This document shows, in pieces, positions 34,465-45,648 of a stretch of 64,000 nt of DNA. Origin of the DNA: Cycas panzhihuaensis (lineage: Eukaryota; Cycadophyta); contig CM041465.1 of the NCBI GenBank assembly GCA_023213395.1, forward strand, positions 166,725,741 through 166,789,740, in the 5' to 3' direction. The notes under the pieces are model-generated. The model did not search any database. It saw nothing but the letters and a program-made list of their open reading frames with translations, and was not told where the DNA came from. The translations under genes and the position numbers were made by a program. Positions within the stretch are counted from its first letter, which is position 1. Each line of letters opens with the position of its first letter.

Positions 34465-35124
34465 TATTCTTAAGGTCAAAGGATGAAATTTGAAGTCTGT
34501 CTGTATAGATGTACGGAATTCCGTACGGAACCCTAAGTGTACGGCCGGAGGAAAAATGTACCTCAAATTCAAGGTTTCTCAGTTGCCTACTTAGATCTGA
34601 AGGCGGATTTGCAAAAAACTTTCTGAAAAGAGAGAAAACTGCTTCGAAAGAAAAAACGGCGGCTAGGGTAGAAAGTTGATTTTTGAAGAAATTACTGAAA
34701 TAATCTTTTAGAAAAAATTTTCGAATCTGGATGGAAACTCAAGATATTATCACTGAGAAGGATTTATGACTGGAAGTACCCGATATTATGAGCAAATCGA
34801 AAAGATTTTTGAGAAAGAACCTCCAAAACCGCCCGGACTGGTTCGGGCTCTGTTTGGCCTGCAAAACGACCTCAAATGACTCGGCTCCAGAAGAGAAATG
34901 TGTTTAGCGTGTTCCGATCTAGCTCCCCACCAAATTTCGCTTCGATCCAACACTTTGAAAAAATCGCGTCCGTACACGGCCGTACAGTTTCGTACGGTTA
35001 TGTACACCAGAGTAATAATGACCTTTAATCGATACAGAAACCCTAACTGCCTTGTCTGCTTCTTACACCCTTGATTGAATTGTCTTGACAGAAGAAATCA
35101 TTTCAAAAAGATCGCTTTAGATCG
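34465..35124 (-). promoter_or_regulatory. C4: leader with clustered GTAC/CGTACGG motifs
   Basis: 660-bp untranslated leader with a perfect 16-bp palindrome GTACGGAATTCCGTAC (34511-34526) and further CGTAC or GTACGG copies at 34539, 34971, 34981, 34991 and 35002. The same motif type recurs in the leaders of C5, C7 and G2. GTAC is the core bound by plant SBP-box (SPL) factors and of copper-response elements. That these sites work here is inference. Confidence 0.55.
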
Positions 35125-35371
35125 ACCGCTCGATACCATGTTGAAAAACAGAGCAAAGACAGAATATAATTTAAACAGAGAAGAGAAGAGTATATATTTA
35201 TTGAGATTCAATCTCTCCTTAAATATACATCAACAATATGATGGTTACAACCTCTAACGTAACCGATCAGCCTGAGACTGCCAAGTGGCACAATCTTGCA
35301 TTATGATTACATTTGAGGGTGGTCCTAACATGACCCCCTTTCTTACTTAGATAAAACATTACATCTCAACA
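35125..35371 (-). repeat. C4: 5' LTR and primer-binding site
   Basis: LTR 35139-35371. On the minus strand the PBS TGGTATCGAGCGG (35126-35138 rc) follows it directly and matches the initiator tRNA-Met site with a C-to-T/G-type change. The right target duplication tattc is 35372-35376. Confidence 0.95.
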
Positions 35372-35376
35372 TATTC

Positions 35377-35930
35377 AAGAGTCAAAATGGTCTTTATGAG
35401 TGGTTAGTCATGCCCTTCGGTTTGACTAATGCTCCTGCTACTTTTATGCGATTCATCAATGATATTTTTCGCCCTCGTTTAGGTAAATTTATCATTGACT
35501 ATCTTGATGATATCTTGGTCTCCAACAATAATTTGGACGAACATCTGCAACAAGTAAATACTGTCATGGCTTTGTTATGACAACATCACTTCAAAGCCAA
35601 ATTTAAAAAATGTTTCTTCGCATAGGACTCTATCTCTTATCTGGGATTGATTGTTGACAAGGACGACATCCATGTTGATCCAGATAAGGTCCAAATAATT
35701 CAGCAATGGCCAATTCCTACTTTAACTAAACTCAAAAGTTTTCTTGGTTCCGTCAACTTTTATAGAAAATTCATCTCTCACTTTTCTAGCATTGCCCATC
35801 CTCTTAACATTCTTACCAAAAATTCCACAAGTTTTATCTGGAACTCCTTTGTTAAATCAACTTTTTAAAAAGTCAAGATTGCCCTTTGTACTGCACTTGT
35901 TCTTCATCTTCCCGATCTCTTCTCAACCCT
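35377..35930 (+). pseudogene. G2: gypsy RT, C-terminal half
   Basis: Continues from 30069 once C4 is set aside: 'GLYEWLVMPFGLTNAPATF', 'IIDYLDDILVSNN' (catalytic), then 'DSISYLGLIVDKDDIHVD' and 'LKSFLGSVNFYRKFI'. A stop lies in the thumb region (about 35578) and shifts follow near 35868. Confidence 0.93.
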
Positions 35931-36300
35931 TTGAACTAGAGACTGATGCTTCCTAATTTGCCCTTGGCGTCGTTCTTAAGCAGGGAGGACATTCTATTGC
36001 TTATCATTCTGAAACCTTCTCCCAAGCCCAATTAATTACAACACTTATGATAAAGAATTTTATGCCCTTGTCCAAGCCCCGTGTCATTAGAGACACTTTC
36101 TTCTTGGCAACGAAACCATTGTTCATACTGATCAGCAGCCACTATAATTTCTTAACTCAGAATCCAAAATCCAAAAATATAGATATCTTAAATGGGCTTT
36201 TTATATTCAACAATTCCAACTAGTCATTAAATACAAAAAAGGAGCTTTTAACAAGGTCGTTGATTTCCTTAGTCGACCTCCCACCTTATCTTTAGCCACC
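35931..36300 (+). pseudogene. G2: RNase H remnant
   Basis: With shifts: 'ETDAS' (Asp 1 region, 35936), 'YDKEFYALVQ' (36047), 'VHTDQQPL' (36121) and 'FQLVIKYKKGAFNKVVDFLS' (36207-36270). The order and spacing fit gypsy RNase H. Two stops. Confidence 0.88.
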
Positions 36301-37540
36301 TTCCTCACCACCACACTCAATCAATATTCTGAATGGTAACACTTGCTTCCTTCTGATCTCCACTGTGGTCCTATCCTTACTGCATTGTCTCAACCTACAC
36401 AATCCAATCTTGAACTTTTCTTGGATTATCATCTCAAAGATGGACTCCTGTACAAAATGAATCGTCTGTGTGTTCCAGTGGGCACTCTGTGATAACAAAT
36501 ACTTAAAGAGGTTCATTTTTCAACTTGTGGCGGACACTTTGGAATGCATAAAACTCTTCAACATCTTCAATGATATTTTTATTGGCCTTTTATGCCAAAG
36601 ACAATTACAGATTATGTACGACGTTGCTCTCTCTGCAGTCAGTCCAAACCATCTAATCGTAAACTTGGACTTTATCAACCACTTCCCGTTCCCAACTGAC
36701 CTTGGGAATCTATTTTGATGGACTTCGTTAGCGGGCTTCCCACAACTCAGCATGGTCACGACTGCATATTTGTCATTATTTGTCGGTTCTCCAAAATGGC
36801 AATTTTTATTCCTTGCACCAAGAACATCTCTGCTTCTCACGCTGCAAACTTATTTTTTAAGCATGTTTGGATTCATTATGGACTTCCTCTTTTTATAATT
36901 TTTGACAAGGACAGTCGATTTCTCAGTTACTTTTGGGAATCTCTATGGAAGATGCTTGGTTGTCAACTTAAGTATTCAACATTATTTCATCCTCAGACGG
37001 ATGGACAAACAGAAGTGGTTAATCGCACCCTAGTACATGCACTTCGCATTTACCAACATAGCAAGAAACAACGGGACACACATCTTCATCATATCTAGCA
37101 GAACTATAATCGAGCATCTCACATTTCTCTTAGATGATCTCCTTTTGAAGTTTGTTATGGATATCAACAACTTGCTCCTTATGAACTGTCGCTGGTTGTA
37201 CCTTCTTCTGTAACAGGGCATGAACAAAAGGAACAACAAAAAGTTGTTTCTTTTATTGATCACATGACCAGGTTACACTCCAAGATCAGTCAGATCAAAC
37301 ACAAATCAAATATAAATCAGCTCAAGATCAGCATCGTTCTGCAGGTTCTTTTCAAATTGGCAATAAAGTTTGGCTCCACCTTGATTGTAAAAGGTTTAAG
37401 CATCACCACAAGTTTAAACCTATTTGGTTTGGTCCATATACTATCCTTCAGCAATAGGACCGAATGTATTTTGCCAACGACCTTGTGATGAGATACGAGC
37501 TTTTGAAGTTCTTCCTCTACTTTTGCTTCAGCCTTTGGAT
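36301..37540 (+). pseudogene. G2: integrase remnant, 3' truncated
   Basis: Zinc-binding start around 36520-36660 ('TLQHLQ', 'CSLCSQSK'-like in frame). The core is open from 36715: 'MDFVSGLPTTQHGHDCIF' (Asp 1), 'IIFDKDSRFLSYFWE' (Asp 2), 'FHPQTDGQTEVVNRTLVHAL' (Glu). The C-terminal domain with 'KPIWFGPYTILQQ' ends near 37480. G2 stops at about 37540, where C5 gag begins on the other strand; its 3' LTR is absent. Confidence 0.9.
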
Positions 37541-38172
37541 CCCAAGTTTAGTCTAGAGGCAAATGCATCCTCTAGTTCTCCTGCATCCTCATATTTTTTG
37601 TTCCTTTGCTCCTATCTTAGAAACAATCTTGTCAGTGTATCCAAGGTCATTGTAGCTATTTGATCAGTGTTGGTGGTATTTATGGTCACATCAAATGATT
37701 TGGGCAATTTGTTGGCCACCATTTCCACTAGTTCTTGATTTGTAATTGGAGCACCCACACTAGAAAGATCATTCCTTAGTGTAATTACTTTATGCATAAA
37801 ATTAGTGATAGATTCAGACTCTTTCATGTGGGGTTTGAATAATTGTTCTTTTAAGGCTATTATTTTGGCCTTATTTTTTTGCCCATACAAGTTCTCAAGG
37901 CATTTCCAAATGCTTGTAGTGGAAGACAGATTCTCAACATATATGAGAAGGGGATTTGATATTGGAAGTTTCAGTATTATAACCCCTGCACTATCCTTTT
38001 CTTCCCAGCTGGTTAAAGCAGTCTCAACATCCTTAGGTTTGGCTTCAGTTCCTATTGCCATTTTCCAAGCATTTTTTGCTCTCAGTAGAGTCTCTATTTT
38101 TATTTTCCAAATATGATAGTTGGTGTTAGTGAGCTTGTAACCATTAGGCAGAGCTAAGATAGATGAGGCCAT
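37541..38172 (-). pseudogene. C5: copia gag, truncated
   Basis: 186 codons open from the ATG at 38172: 'MASSILALPNGYKLTNTNYH', 'WKMAIGTEAKPKDVETAL', 'IWKCLENLYGQKNKAKIIAL', 'LPKSFDVTINT'. A frameshifted 'FASRLNLGS' stretch runs to 37541, the junction with G2. It is closely similar to C4 gag. Nothing downstream of gag remains, so C5 is a 5' fragment. Confidence 0.92.
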
Positions 38173-38913
38173 CTTGAAATGAAGAATAGAGTTTTGGAAG
38201 CCCTAGACCGTACAACTATACAGAATTCCGTACGGTACTTGACTTGTACGAATGGAAGGAAAAAATACCTCAAATCGAAGGTCTCGATTAGGCGAGTACG
38301 GATCTACAATTTTTTTTCTGAGAACAGGTCTTGAAATGCGAGAAAATAGGCCTGAAAAAGAGGACAGGCGGCTAGGGTTTTTGCACAAAAATGCTCCAAA
38401 TGGGAAATATCTCAAAAATTCTTCGAAACTTGCTAAAAAATGATCGATTATACTCTACAGGGGATTTAAGATGTATTTTGAGCAAGAAACAGAGAAATTT
38501 TTTGAAGAAATTTGGAACCTTCTCCTCAAACCCGCGCACTGGCTAAAGTTGAAAAAAGAGCCTTGAATTGCCTTTAGATGACTTTGATGCAAAAGGAAAA
38601 ATCAAAGAGGAAGTCGAGATCTATAATCTAGCCAAGTTTCATTGCATTCTGAGAACTTGAAATTTTTTCGTTCGTACGACTGCATTGTTCCATACACAAA
38701 GTCCGTACGGCTTCAACAGATGCTTGCTTTTAATCTTCTTCTGTCTTCCCATCTTGATTATCTTTCTTCAAGTCACTTTCAACCTTCTTACTTCTTCGAA
38801 CTGCGTTGAGTCACTTTCCTTTTTTCTTTACAGCTTGTCCTGATTGAAGCTATACTCGTCTTCTTCTCACAGTTTCAAATAAACCCTCTCTCAATCAGGC
38901 AGAGTAACCTCAT
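38173..38913 (-). promoter_or_regulatory. C5: leader with CGTACGG motifs
   Basis: 740-bp leader between PBS and gag. GTAC motifs at 38209 (CCGTACAA, close to the SBP-box consensus TNCGTACAA), 38229 (CCGTACGGTAC), 38246, 38673 and 38704 (CCGTACGG). Otherwise non-coding. Confidence 0.5.
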
Positions 38914-39127
38914 CTGATACCATGTTAGATTGACTGTAGAATGATGAGTGAATGATGCTTGAATGAATGTTATTGAGAGTTCAAGAGATTAAATACATTT
39001 AGGGTTTGTAACTCCCCTTGAACTACCATGTAACTGAAACATCACATTGTGACACATGTCCTTCGGTTACGAGATATATACATGGAATTTTACCTAAGGA
39101 CTATAGATAAAATATTACATCCCAACA
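38914..39127 (-). repeat. C5: 5' LTR and primer-binding site
   Basis: LTR 38923-39127 (205 bp): TGTTGGGATGTAATA on the minus strand at the right end and ...TCTAACA at the left. PBS TGGTATCAGATG directly inside (38911-38922 rc). The LTR head is related to those of C4 and C7 but the rest differs. Confidence 0.88.
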
Positions 39128-40369
39128 GAGATAATGGGTGCTTATGAAATATTGAGATGTATCTAACAAGCAAAAAAATTCAAGAGAAATGGTGCTAAAT
39201 TAAAAAAAGAAATCTCAATTTTTTCATGGTGACGTGCACTCCTTTGGTGACATTTGTGGAGTCTTCTACCCATAACAAACTAGATTGAACTTCAATATCT
39301 CAAACAATAGCAGTATGGATCCCTCTAAAATTTAGAGATGAACCCAACAAACATATACACGTCATAAATTTATTCATGAATAGAAGAAACTCTGTGAAAT
39401 GGTGTAGTAATCATCAAACCAGTTTTTTAGTTGCAATCTCTTTAGCAATTCATCTCCTTCAATTAATCAACAACGTTTTTAGCAAAACATCTTCCTCATC
39501 AAATCAACGTCATCTTCACTTTCTTCAAATCTCTCTAGCAATAACAATCACCAACACTATTCTCTTCGACAATGCAACAACACAATAGGACAACAACCCC
39601 ACACTCCTCACTCTCACTCAAACCAATGCTCTGATACCATGAAGAAAGAGAGAGAGAGCAGATGTACATATGAACTAAAAATTGAGAAATATCAATTGAA
39701 TTAAAAACTTAGTATGTACACACATTTATATGAATTGTTGGCTATTGTTTGATGCAACGAACATACACCGAACTTTTAACTAAACTACTTGAATGTGCAT
39801 TATTCTAACCTAGAATTAAATAACCATTCATATAAATCTCTGAGAATTCACATATGTGAACACTAACAAAAACAATACTAACTATTGCATAATACAATTA
39901 GTCATTGAGGTTCAGCTGTTTTGTTATGTGTGTGTGTGCGTATGTATACATATACATGCATGTACATATATGTGTATGCATGTATATGTATATCTTTGTG
40001 TGTGTGTGTTACATATATTGATGTTTCCTCATTTTTAGGGTTTTTGAAAACAATATTTCCTTATTTTGTTTCCATGGGTTCAATAACATGGCCGATTTTG
40101 GTGCAAGGTAGATCGTGCTAATGGTTAGGAAATTAAGGTATGGGATATGTAAGTTCTTGTGGTGCCATTATTTATTCAGTCATATAGTGATAGTATTGAT
40201 TTTTATGTGATGGAAGCCATTATGATGCCATTTTCAAGGCAAAAGTGGTTGCATGTTTTTGATCTTGAAACCAATTTTTGGGAACGTACCATGAAGCTTG
40301 AACGTGGTGGTTGTCAATGTAAGGTTTGCAAACCATTTGCACGGTGTCATCCATTCAACTAAAGGAAGC
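39128..40369. other. Mixed unannotated DNA with an orphan LTR/PBS junction
   Basis: At 39628-39639 GCTCTGATACCA is a perfect initiator tRNA-Met primer site on the minus strand, directly followed by TGAAGAAAG at 39640. This marks the 5' LTR start of a further minus-strand element whose body (39128-39627) carries no recognisable gag. A (GA)n run sits at 39643-39660. A TG/ATG-rich microsatellite (39925-40017) may lie in that LTR. A 67-codon plus frame at 40159 has Cys-rich text but no known domain. Confidence 0.5.
39925..40017. repeat. TG / TATG microsatellite
   Basis: (tg)n tract, then alternating tatgtatacatatacatgca-type text, then (tg)n again. The overlapping frames that translate to C-V-C-V and Y-M-C-M strings are artefacts of this repeat. 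Confidence 0.9.
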
Positions 40370-41434
40370 ATCTCGATAGCATGAGAACACACATTTATGC
40401 AATCATTATTGAGGAATAGTCAAACAAACAATTGTTCAAATGATATTGGCTATGGTTCGTGTAGCCTCTAAAGTGAGTTTGTAGTTGTATTCCTTAAAGA
40501 TTTGCCTTGTGGTTTGCCTATTGCAAGAGATGTGGACCATTATATTGAGTAAAAACGTAAAGCCAAACCCATTTCTAGATTCCTACATTATCTTAGTTTC
40601 TTTGTATAGGAGGAGGTTAAGATGCTAATCATAGAGTTGATGGAATAAAGGTTCATTCATCCAGCTAAGTTGTCATTTGAGTTCCAATTTTATCAATATA
40701 GTAAAACTAGGGTTCTATGAAAACTTGTGTAGATTATAAAGACCTAAATAAAGGCTTCATAAAGGATAAATATCCAATGCCTTAGATTCATGGTGTTTTG
40801 GATTAGTTAAAAGGTGTAGAATAGTATTCTCAAAGGTTGATTTGAGAGGTGGCTACCATCAATATAAATTTAGTCTTTAGATGTGCAGAAGAGAACTTTT
40901 AGCATATGAGATAGGCATTATGAATATTTATTCATACTATTTAGGTTGACAAATGCTTCTATTACTTTTATGATGTTGATGAATGGAACACTTTGTTCTC
41001 ACTTGAATAAATTTGATGTTGTTTTCATTGATGACATATTTATGTTTAGTTAAAAAACCAAGGATCATTGTGAACATTTAAGGAGGGTGTTATAGATTTT
41101 AAGGGAGCATAAACTATATATTAAGCTATCAAAATGTGATTTCTTTAATAAATAAATTTCTTTTGGGTTGTAGTGTCCTTAAAGATGTAGGGGTACTAGC
41201 TCCTAAGAACATCCAACCAATAAAATATTTCTATTTTCATCATGAATTGTTGGTAGTGATTCTTGCCATTAAGACCTAGAAGCACTATTTTTAAGGTAAG
41301 AAGCTTAGAATCTATGTAAATCATAAGGCATTGGTTCACTTCCCTTGAAAATGAGTGATCTATTAGGGGCATTTGTTGCTTAAATGTAGCAAAAGAAGGA
41401 CACAAACATGCTAAGAGAGAAATGCCTTTTATCA
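40370..41434 (+). pseudogene. G4: heavily decayed gypsy RT and RNase H
   Basis: Across many frames: 'VDLRGGYHQYKFS'-like (about 40838), 'FRLTNASITFMMLMNGTL' (40942-40995), 'VVFIDDIFMFS' (41018-41050, YxDD with Phe-Ile), 'CEHLRRVLQILREHKLYIKL' with one stop (about 41069-41130), then RNase H 'HHELLVVILAIKT' and 'KKLRIYVNHKAL' (41240-41330). It is one of the oldest remnants in the window. It ends at the tatga target site of C6. Confidence 0.8.
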
Positions 41435-41517
41435 TATGATGTAGAATTTTAGGGTCTCACAAACATTAAAAATACAATACCTTTAGTGAAATAAAATCAC
41501 TTGTATCAAACGAATAT

Positions 41518-41921
41518 TGTTAGAGTATAATGTTTAATGTTATATGTGTCTAAGTGTGTCTTAGGGTCAATAGTCATAGTCCTAAGTATTAGGGTCTAAG
41601 AGTCATTTATTATTATAATATCATGTGGGAAGATAGAAGCTCATTGGTTAGTTAGCTGGTGTAATGTCATTGGCTATGTTAGAGGTATTTGTCCCACATG
41701 GATCACATCTCTTATACGATCTCCCACCTGTTTTGTATATAAAGGTGGTTGAGGTAGTGTATATAATCAAGTCATCATTAAGACTCATGTTGAGTCTATG
41801 ATGCATGAACGTCGTGATGTTATCTTATTTGTGTTCTGTTAATACAAGCTTTGTATTGTTCATTGATATTGTTGGTGATGAATACTTTCCCTATTAAAAT
41901 CTAACATGGTATTAGAGCAGG
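41518..41921 (+). repeat. N2: 5' LTR and primer-binding site
   Basis: TGTTAGAG ... ATCTAACA, with a TATA box TATATAAA at 41736-41743. PBS TGGTATTAGAGCAGG follows immediately (41907-41921), one transition from the initiator tRNA-Met site. Confidence 0.93.
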
Positions 41922-42544
41922 TTGTTTGTTAAAGCTATTGTTGTGTAGGTTCGCCATCTCTATGATAAGGGAGGAAGGTGACTCCGTTAGATTGGCTGCC
42001 AGATTGAAGAGTTGAATTGAGGAAGTGAAGTTCTAGGTCAACCTGCTGTAAGAAGAAGATTGAGAGAAGGGAAGCTCAACAATGAAAGATAGAGCATTCA
42101 AGCAAGGAGGTGGCTCCATAGAGTTCAATACCAGTTTGTGACTTAGCTCGAAGAAGATGAAGCCCTAAAGTGCCAAGTATTGATGCAAGGCATAATTTAC
42201 CGGATAATATTGCTCTTTTGCTTTGTGCAAGAAACCTTGTGCCATAGATTTGTGACTGGTTGGCTACTATATTATGGTTGTATGGTGATAGTGAAGGGTT
42301 TATACTTGTGTTTGTGTTGAAATCTATTGTGGAAATAGTTAAGAAAATTCTGTTGGTGAAATCTGAGCATGGTGTTTGTGGTCGGTGTTTATCAAGTATT
42401 AATTTTGGCTTAAAACCAACATGTAGAAATCAACCACAACTACTGCATGATAAAATTTTTTTAAGAGAAAATCTTTCACTAAGAGCCATTTGTCAAAGAT
42501 TGTTGTTGAAAGGAAAATCTGAATTGAGCTCATAAGGCTACATT

Positions 42545-43361
42545 GTGAAGAATCATTAGTTTTTGGAATCTATCTAATATCGCCCATTACGTAAGCGTTG
42601 CCTCCAGAGCCAAGCTTTCCAAAATATTTCTCCATATAACCCACTTCCTCTGCAAAACTCCGTTGTATCTGACATGCCTGACATTGAGAGCTAGACTGCT
42701 CGCATTGCTCAAAATCAGAGGTATTGAATAGAGCAGCTTTGTGGTCCCACAAGTCTTAAGAATGATCTTCAGAAGATAAACGAAGAGAGCAAAACTTCGT
42801 GTTGTAAGTCATTAATACGACGATATTTTTATGAAGTTGCAGTCACAGTTGTGGATATATCTTAGTTGTGATAAATATTTCGTCTAATATTTGCATTGCG
42901 TCGGTCGTGTGCGATGATTGTGATATATTATCATAATCACCCGTCTGTTTATTGATGCTACCATTGATATTGTTGACGTTGTGCCACCATCTCCGCGTAT
43001 ATTTGCAGGCATCTTTTGCATGATGTAAATATGTAAAGTCATTTGGCCTGTGTTTAATCATACCTGCTGCATATTTATGTAGTATATGCGTTGATTTTTC
43101 AGCCATATACATTACAGTTGCAGAGACGTATATGCAGCCGTCATTTGAGCCGCTGCCGTGGAATATATATTGTTCACCCGTGATGCAAGTACTGCCTTAT
43201 TTACAGTCGATTGGTTAATTAAGGCCACCCTTAATAGACGCATTGATATTTATCATTTTATTAGCGATTTATATATGTTGCTTCATCATTCTATTGATAT
43301 CTTTGTCGTGGATTGTAGGCTCAAGGGCAACGCCATGTCGATTCAACAAAGTCGCAAAAGA
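42545..43361 (-). other. N2: captured-looking block downstream of the DUF3700 fragment
   Basis: Lies 3' of the DUF3700 exon on the minus strand and is visibly richer in CpG (gcgtcggtcgtgtgcg, 42897-42912) than the surrounding element DNA. It may be intron and further exons of the captured gene, or a second captured locus. A 60-codon minus frame at 42752-42570 has a Cys-rich start ('[16 protein letters not shown]') that I do not recognise. A plus frame of 91 codons just before it (42260-42535) belongs to the N2 leader and has no known domain. Confidence 0.4.
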
Positions 43362-43745
43362 TCAGCACCGTGATAAACTGAGTGAAGCTGCTGCATCACG
43401 GTCGGACCTGATGAATTGATGGCACAAAACCGCTATGTTCTCCAAGCACCCCTCGAAGACACAAAACATGCCATCTATCGTAGCGAATGTTTCAGGTTTA
43501 AAGAGAAGTTGGTTGTTATGGGTATAAACCATTGCAACGACGTCCCCAAGCTTAATGTAAACTACTTTGAGCCTAGTAGAAACAAAGGATCCCGTTAAAT
43601 CCGTGCCATTCTTCCTTGCATCTGTGAGTGAGTGGGCGCTGGTCAATTCCTCTGGGCTCTCTGCAACAGATCTCTTGAAGACTGCCAATATTTTGGCCAA
43701 GCCAATAGTCCAACCCAGGCAAACCAAAATTGCTGTGAGGATCAA
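43362..43745 (-). pseudogene. Antisense fragment of an aluminium-induced/TSJT1-like gene (DUF3700)
   Basis: The minus-strand frame contains 'ILAVFKRSVAESPEEL' (family start MLAVF-x-K-S-V-A-x-x-PEEL), then 'VVYIKLGDVVAMVYTHNNQ' and 'FATIDGMFCVFEGCLENIAV', which match the N-terminal half of plant DUF3700 proteins (glutamine-amidotransferase-like, stress and sugar-starvation induced). Family resemblance stops after 'ENIAVLCHQF', where a YGL motif would be expected, so an exon boundary or truncation lies near 43410. The initiator codon position reads ATA (43689-43691), a transition from ATG. The residues before it are probably 5' UTR, and an acceptor-like ...cttacag lies upstream. It is a retroelement-borne gene fragment opposite to the element's transcription. 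Confidence 0.78.
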
Positions 43746-44280
43746 GGCACCGTCGCCTCAATCTGTAAGAACCAGATTAAAAACAGGTTAGGGTTTTGGT
43801 CTTAATGGTTCCTTTTTCTCTAAATGATGTTTAATCAAGATGAATGAGTTGGTCGAGTCCGCCAAATATTAAAGCACGGTTTTTATTTTGTCTAAATATC
43901 ATTGCGCTTGGAGTTGGTCTATTAAGTAAGTGAATATGATTCCTTAATGTTTTAATGGTGATAAAAGGTGATTATATTAATGGACAAGTAAGGAAAAATT
44001 TTAGAGTATTGTTATTGGTGTCAATATTAAAAATCATTGATTGATAATAGGTCAAGAAGGACAAGTTATTTGGTAGAAATACTTGAGTGCAGGTAAGAAA
44101 GCAAACCTTGGCTTGTACTTGGCTATGGTGAATGGTCACATAAATCTTGAGTAACACTTTCAATCCCACAATATAGAGTTAAGTGAAGTTATTACCTTTG
44201 TAGCAGAGAAAAAGGAGTTTTGGGTAACAGACACCAACATATTTTTGCTTAAATATGTTAGAGTTAACTTTTGAATTTGA

Positions 44281-44600
44281 AAAATTAAAATGGAATGTGT
44301 TTTCAGGATTAAAGGATTTTGGAACATTGTGCTTGGAACAATTTCAATTAATGAAGAAGGGGAGGTTACCTTCAAAAAGAAAAATAGAATAGCCGTTGAT
44401 GCAATAGTTGCAACTTTCGACAAGGAGAACCTTCATCCTTCATGTCACTTTCTTATCCAAAGACTTCAAAATATTGACTAGCTGAAGAGGCTTGGAATCT
44501 GTTAGCAGAAGTGCATGAAAAAGGTCCTGAAGAAGTGTAGAAGAGTATTAGAAGGACAAGGAACCAAAGGAAGAAGCTGAAGAGGAAAGTTAAAAATCAA
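44281..44600 (+). pseudogene. N2: gag-like (UBN2) fragment
   Basis: 44290-44481 reads 'RIKGFWNIVLGTISINEEGE', then 'NRIAVDAIVATFDKENL'; after a stop comes 'EEAWNLLAEVHEKG'-like text in a shifted frame. The arrangement matches N1 at 23495-23760 block for block, so this frame is characteristic of the N1/N2 family. No CCHC knuckle. Confidence 0.72.
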
Positions 44601-45648
44601 CTTGACTCTAGTAAGATCAATCCTTACAGATATTCCTACAGCGAATGAAAGGTTGAAATCTAATGAAGATAATGAAGACTTGGGTTCACCAAATGTTTTG
44701 AGCCTCACCAAGATGACAGGGAAGTCCAAAAGAGCAGAAGTTGAAGAGTCTGAGCATCAATCTTTGCAGGTAATATTTCATGGAGACACATGCACCCTGA
44801 CAGAAAGTATGGGCAATATTATCCTAGTTTGTGCTGACAGATTTGTAGCCAGAATTAAAATAATATTATGACATATAATGGTATGCACATATTGGAGACT
44901 ATCTATGATTCCTCTCAACTCAGTCACATCTTTTATTTTCATCTTTGAAAGAATTCAAATTGTAACAGCATATCTTACAATAACTCTAAAAGGTTCTTTT
45001 AAAGAAAGAAGGAACATAGATAGAATACTATATGATCAAAATCTTATCCATCAAGATAGTTGTATGTTTTGGATAGGCTACTTAATCACGAGGTCCAATC
45101 ATGCCAAAGTAATGTTCCATTTTTGTGTAGCCATAATTGGGAAATATGTGCACATAGTCATTATGAGAATCCTAATCATACTTGGTACAAAGAATTTTTT
45201 GGGTAACATGGAGAGTGCAAGGCATCTTGTTAGTTCTGGACATACATCAAAATAGGAAAAATTAGGAAAGGAATCATTATTGCTCCCTTCCTTTCAAGGA
45301 GGTGACTAATGGCTTGAAAAGTCAATCATCCTAGCAAGCTTGAAGACAAACAAGGAGGAGACTACTTGCTTCATGGAGTTGAAATCACATATAATCATGT
45401 TTGATCCAGGAAGACCACACTTTCACGAGGAACACACAAGAAGATTCATCAGACAGGAAACAAGAGGCAGCATAACAGACAAGACATACATGTTTTACAA
45501 CATTTTGGTTGAAGACAAAGCTTATGACATCGTCTTTAGAAAAATTTCAAGACTTAGGAAATGGAAGTTCAAACTCAAGTTAAGTCCTATGTCAATTTGT
45601 GTCAGTCTCGTCAAGTTGTCCTTAGTTATTGTAGTCTCAACATTAAAC
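44601..45648 (+). other. N2: distal internal region, no domain recognised
   Basis: Plus-strand frames at 44602-44871, 44878-45255 and 45340-45696 are longer than expected for decayed DNA (89-125 codons), but none shows pol motifs. 'FHGDTCTLTESMGNIILVCA' and 'IDRILYDQNLIHQDSCMFW' give the flavour. They could be decayed copia-linked ORFs, captured sequence or chance. Confidence 0.4.

Larger units (their letters stand above)
30070..35371 (-). mobile_element. C4: nearly complete minus-strand copia element
   Basis: 5302 bp with two LTRs (30070-30300 and 35139-35371), exact 5-bp target duplications tattc (30065-30069, 35372-35376), PBS, PPT and all domains in copia order: gag, protease, integrase, RT, RNase H. 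I count about seven substitutions and one 2-bp indel between the LTRs, roughly 97% identity, so it is the youngest element here. Premature stops in gag and a frameshift next to the RT catalytic motif make it non-functional as it stands. Confidence 0.96.

Noticed and set aside
39376-39588. 70-codon plus frame with hydrophobic N-terminus resembling a signal peptide
   Set aside because: It lies in the leader position of a minus-strand element beside a perfect PBS; no conserved match, probably chance.
44878-45255. 125-codon frame in N2 considered as an env-like or membrane protein
   Set aside because: Hydrophobic in parts but without signal peptide, ordered transmembrane segments or any known motif; reported only as unassigned.
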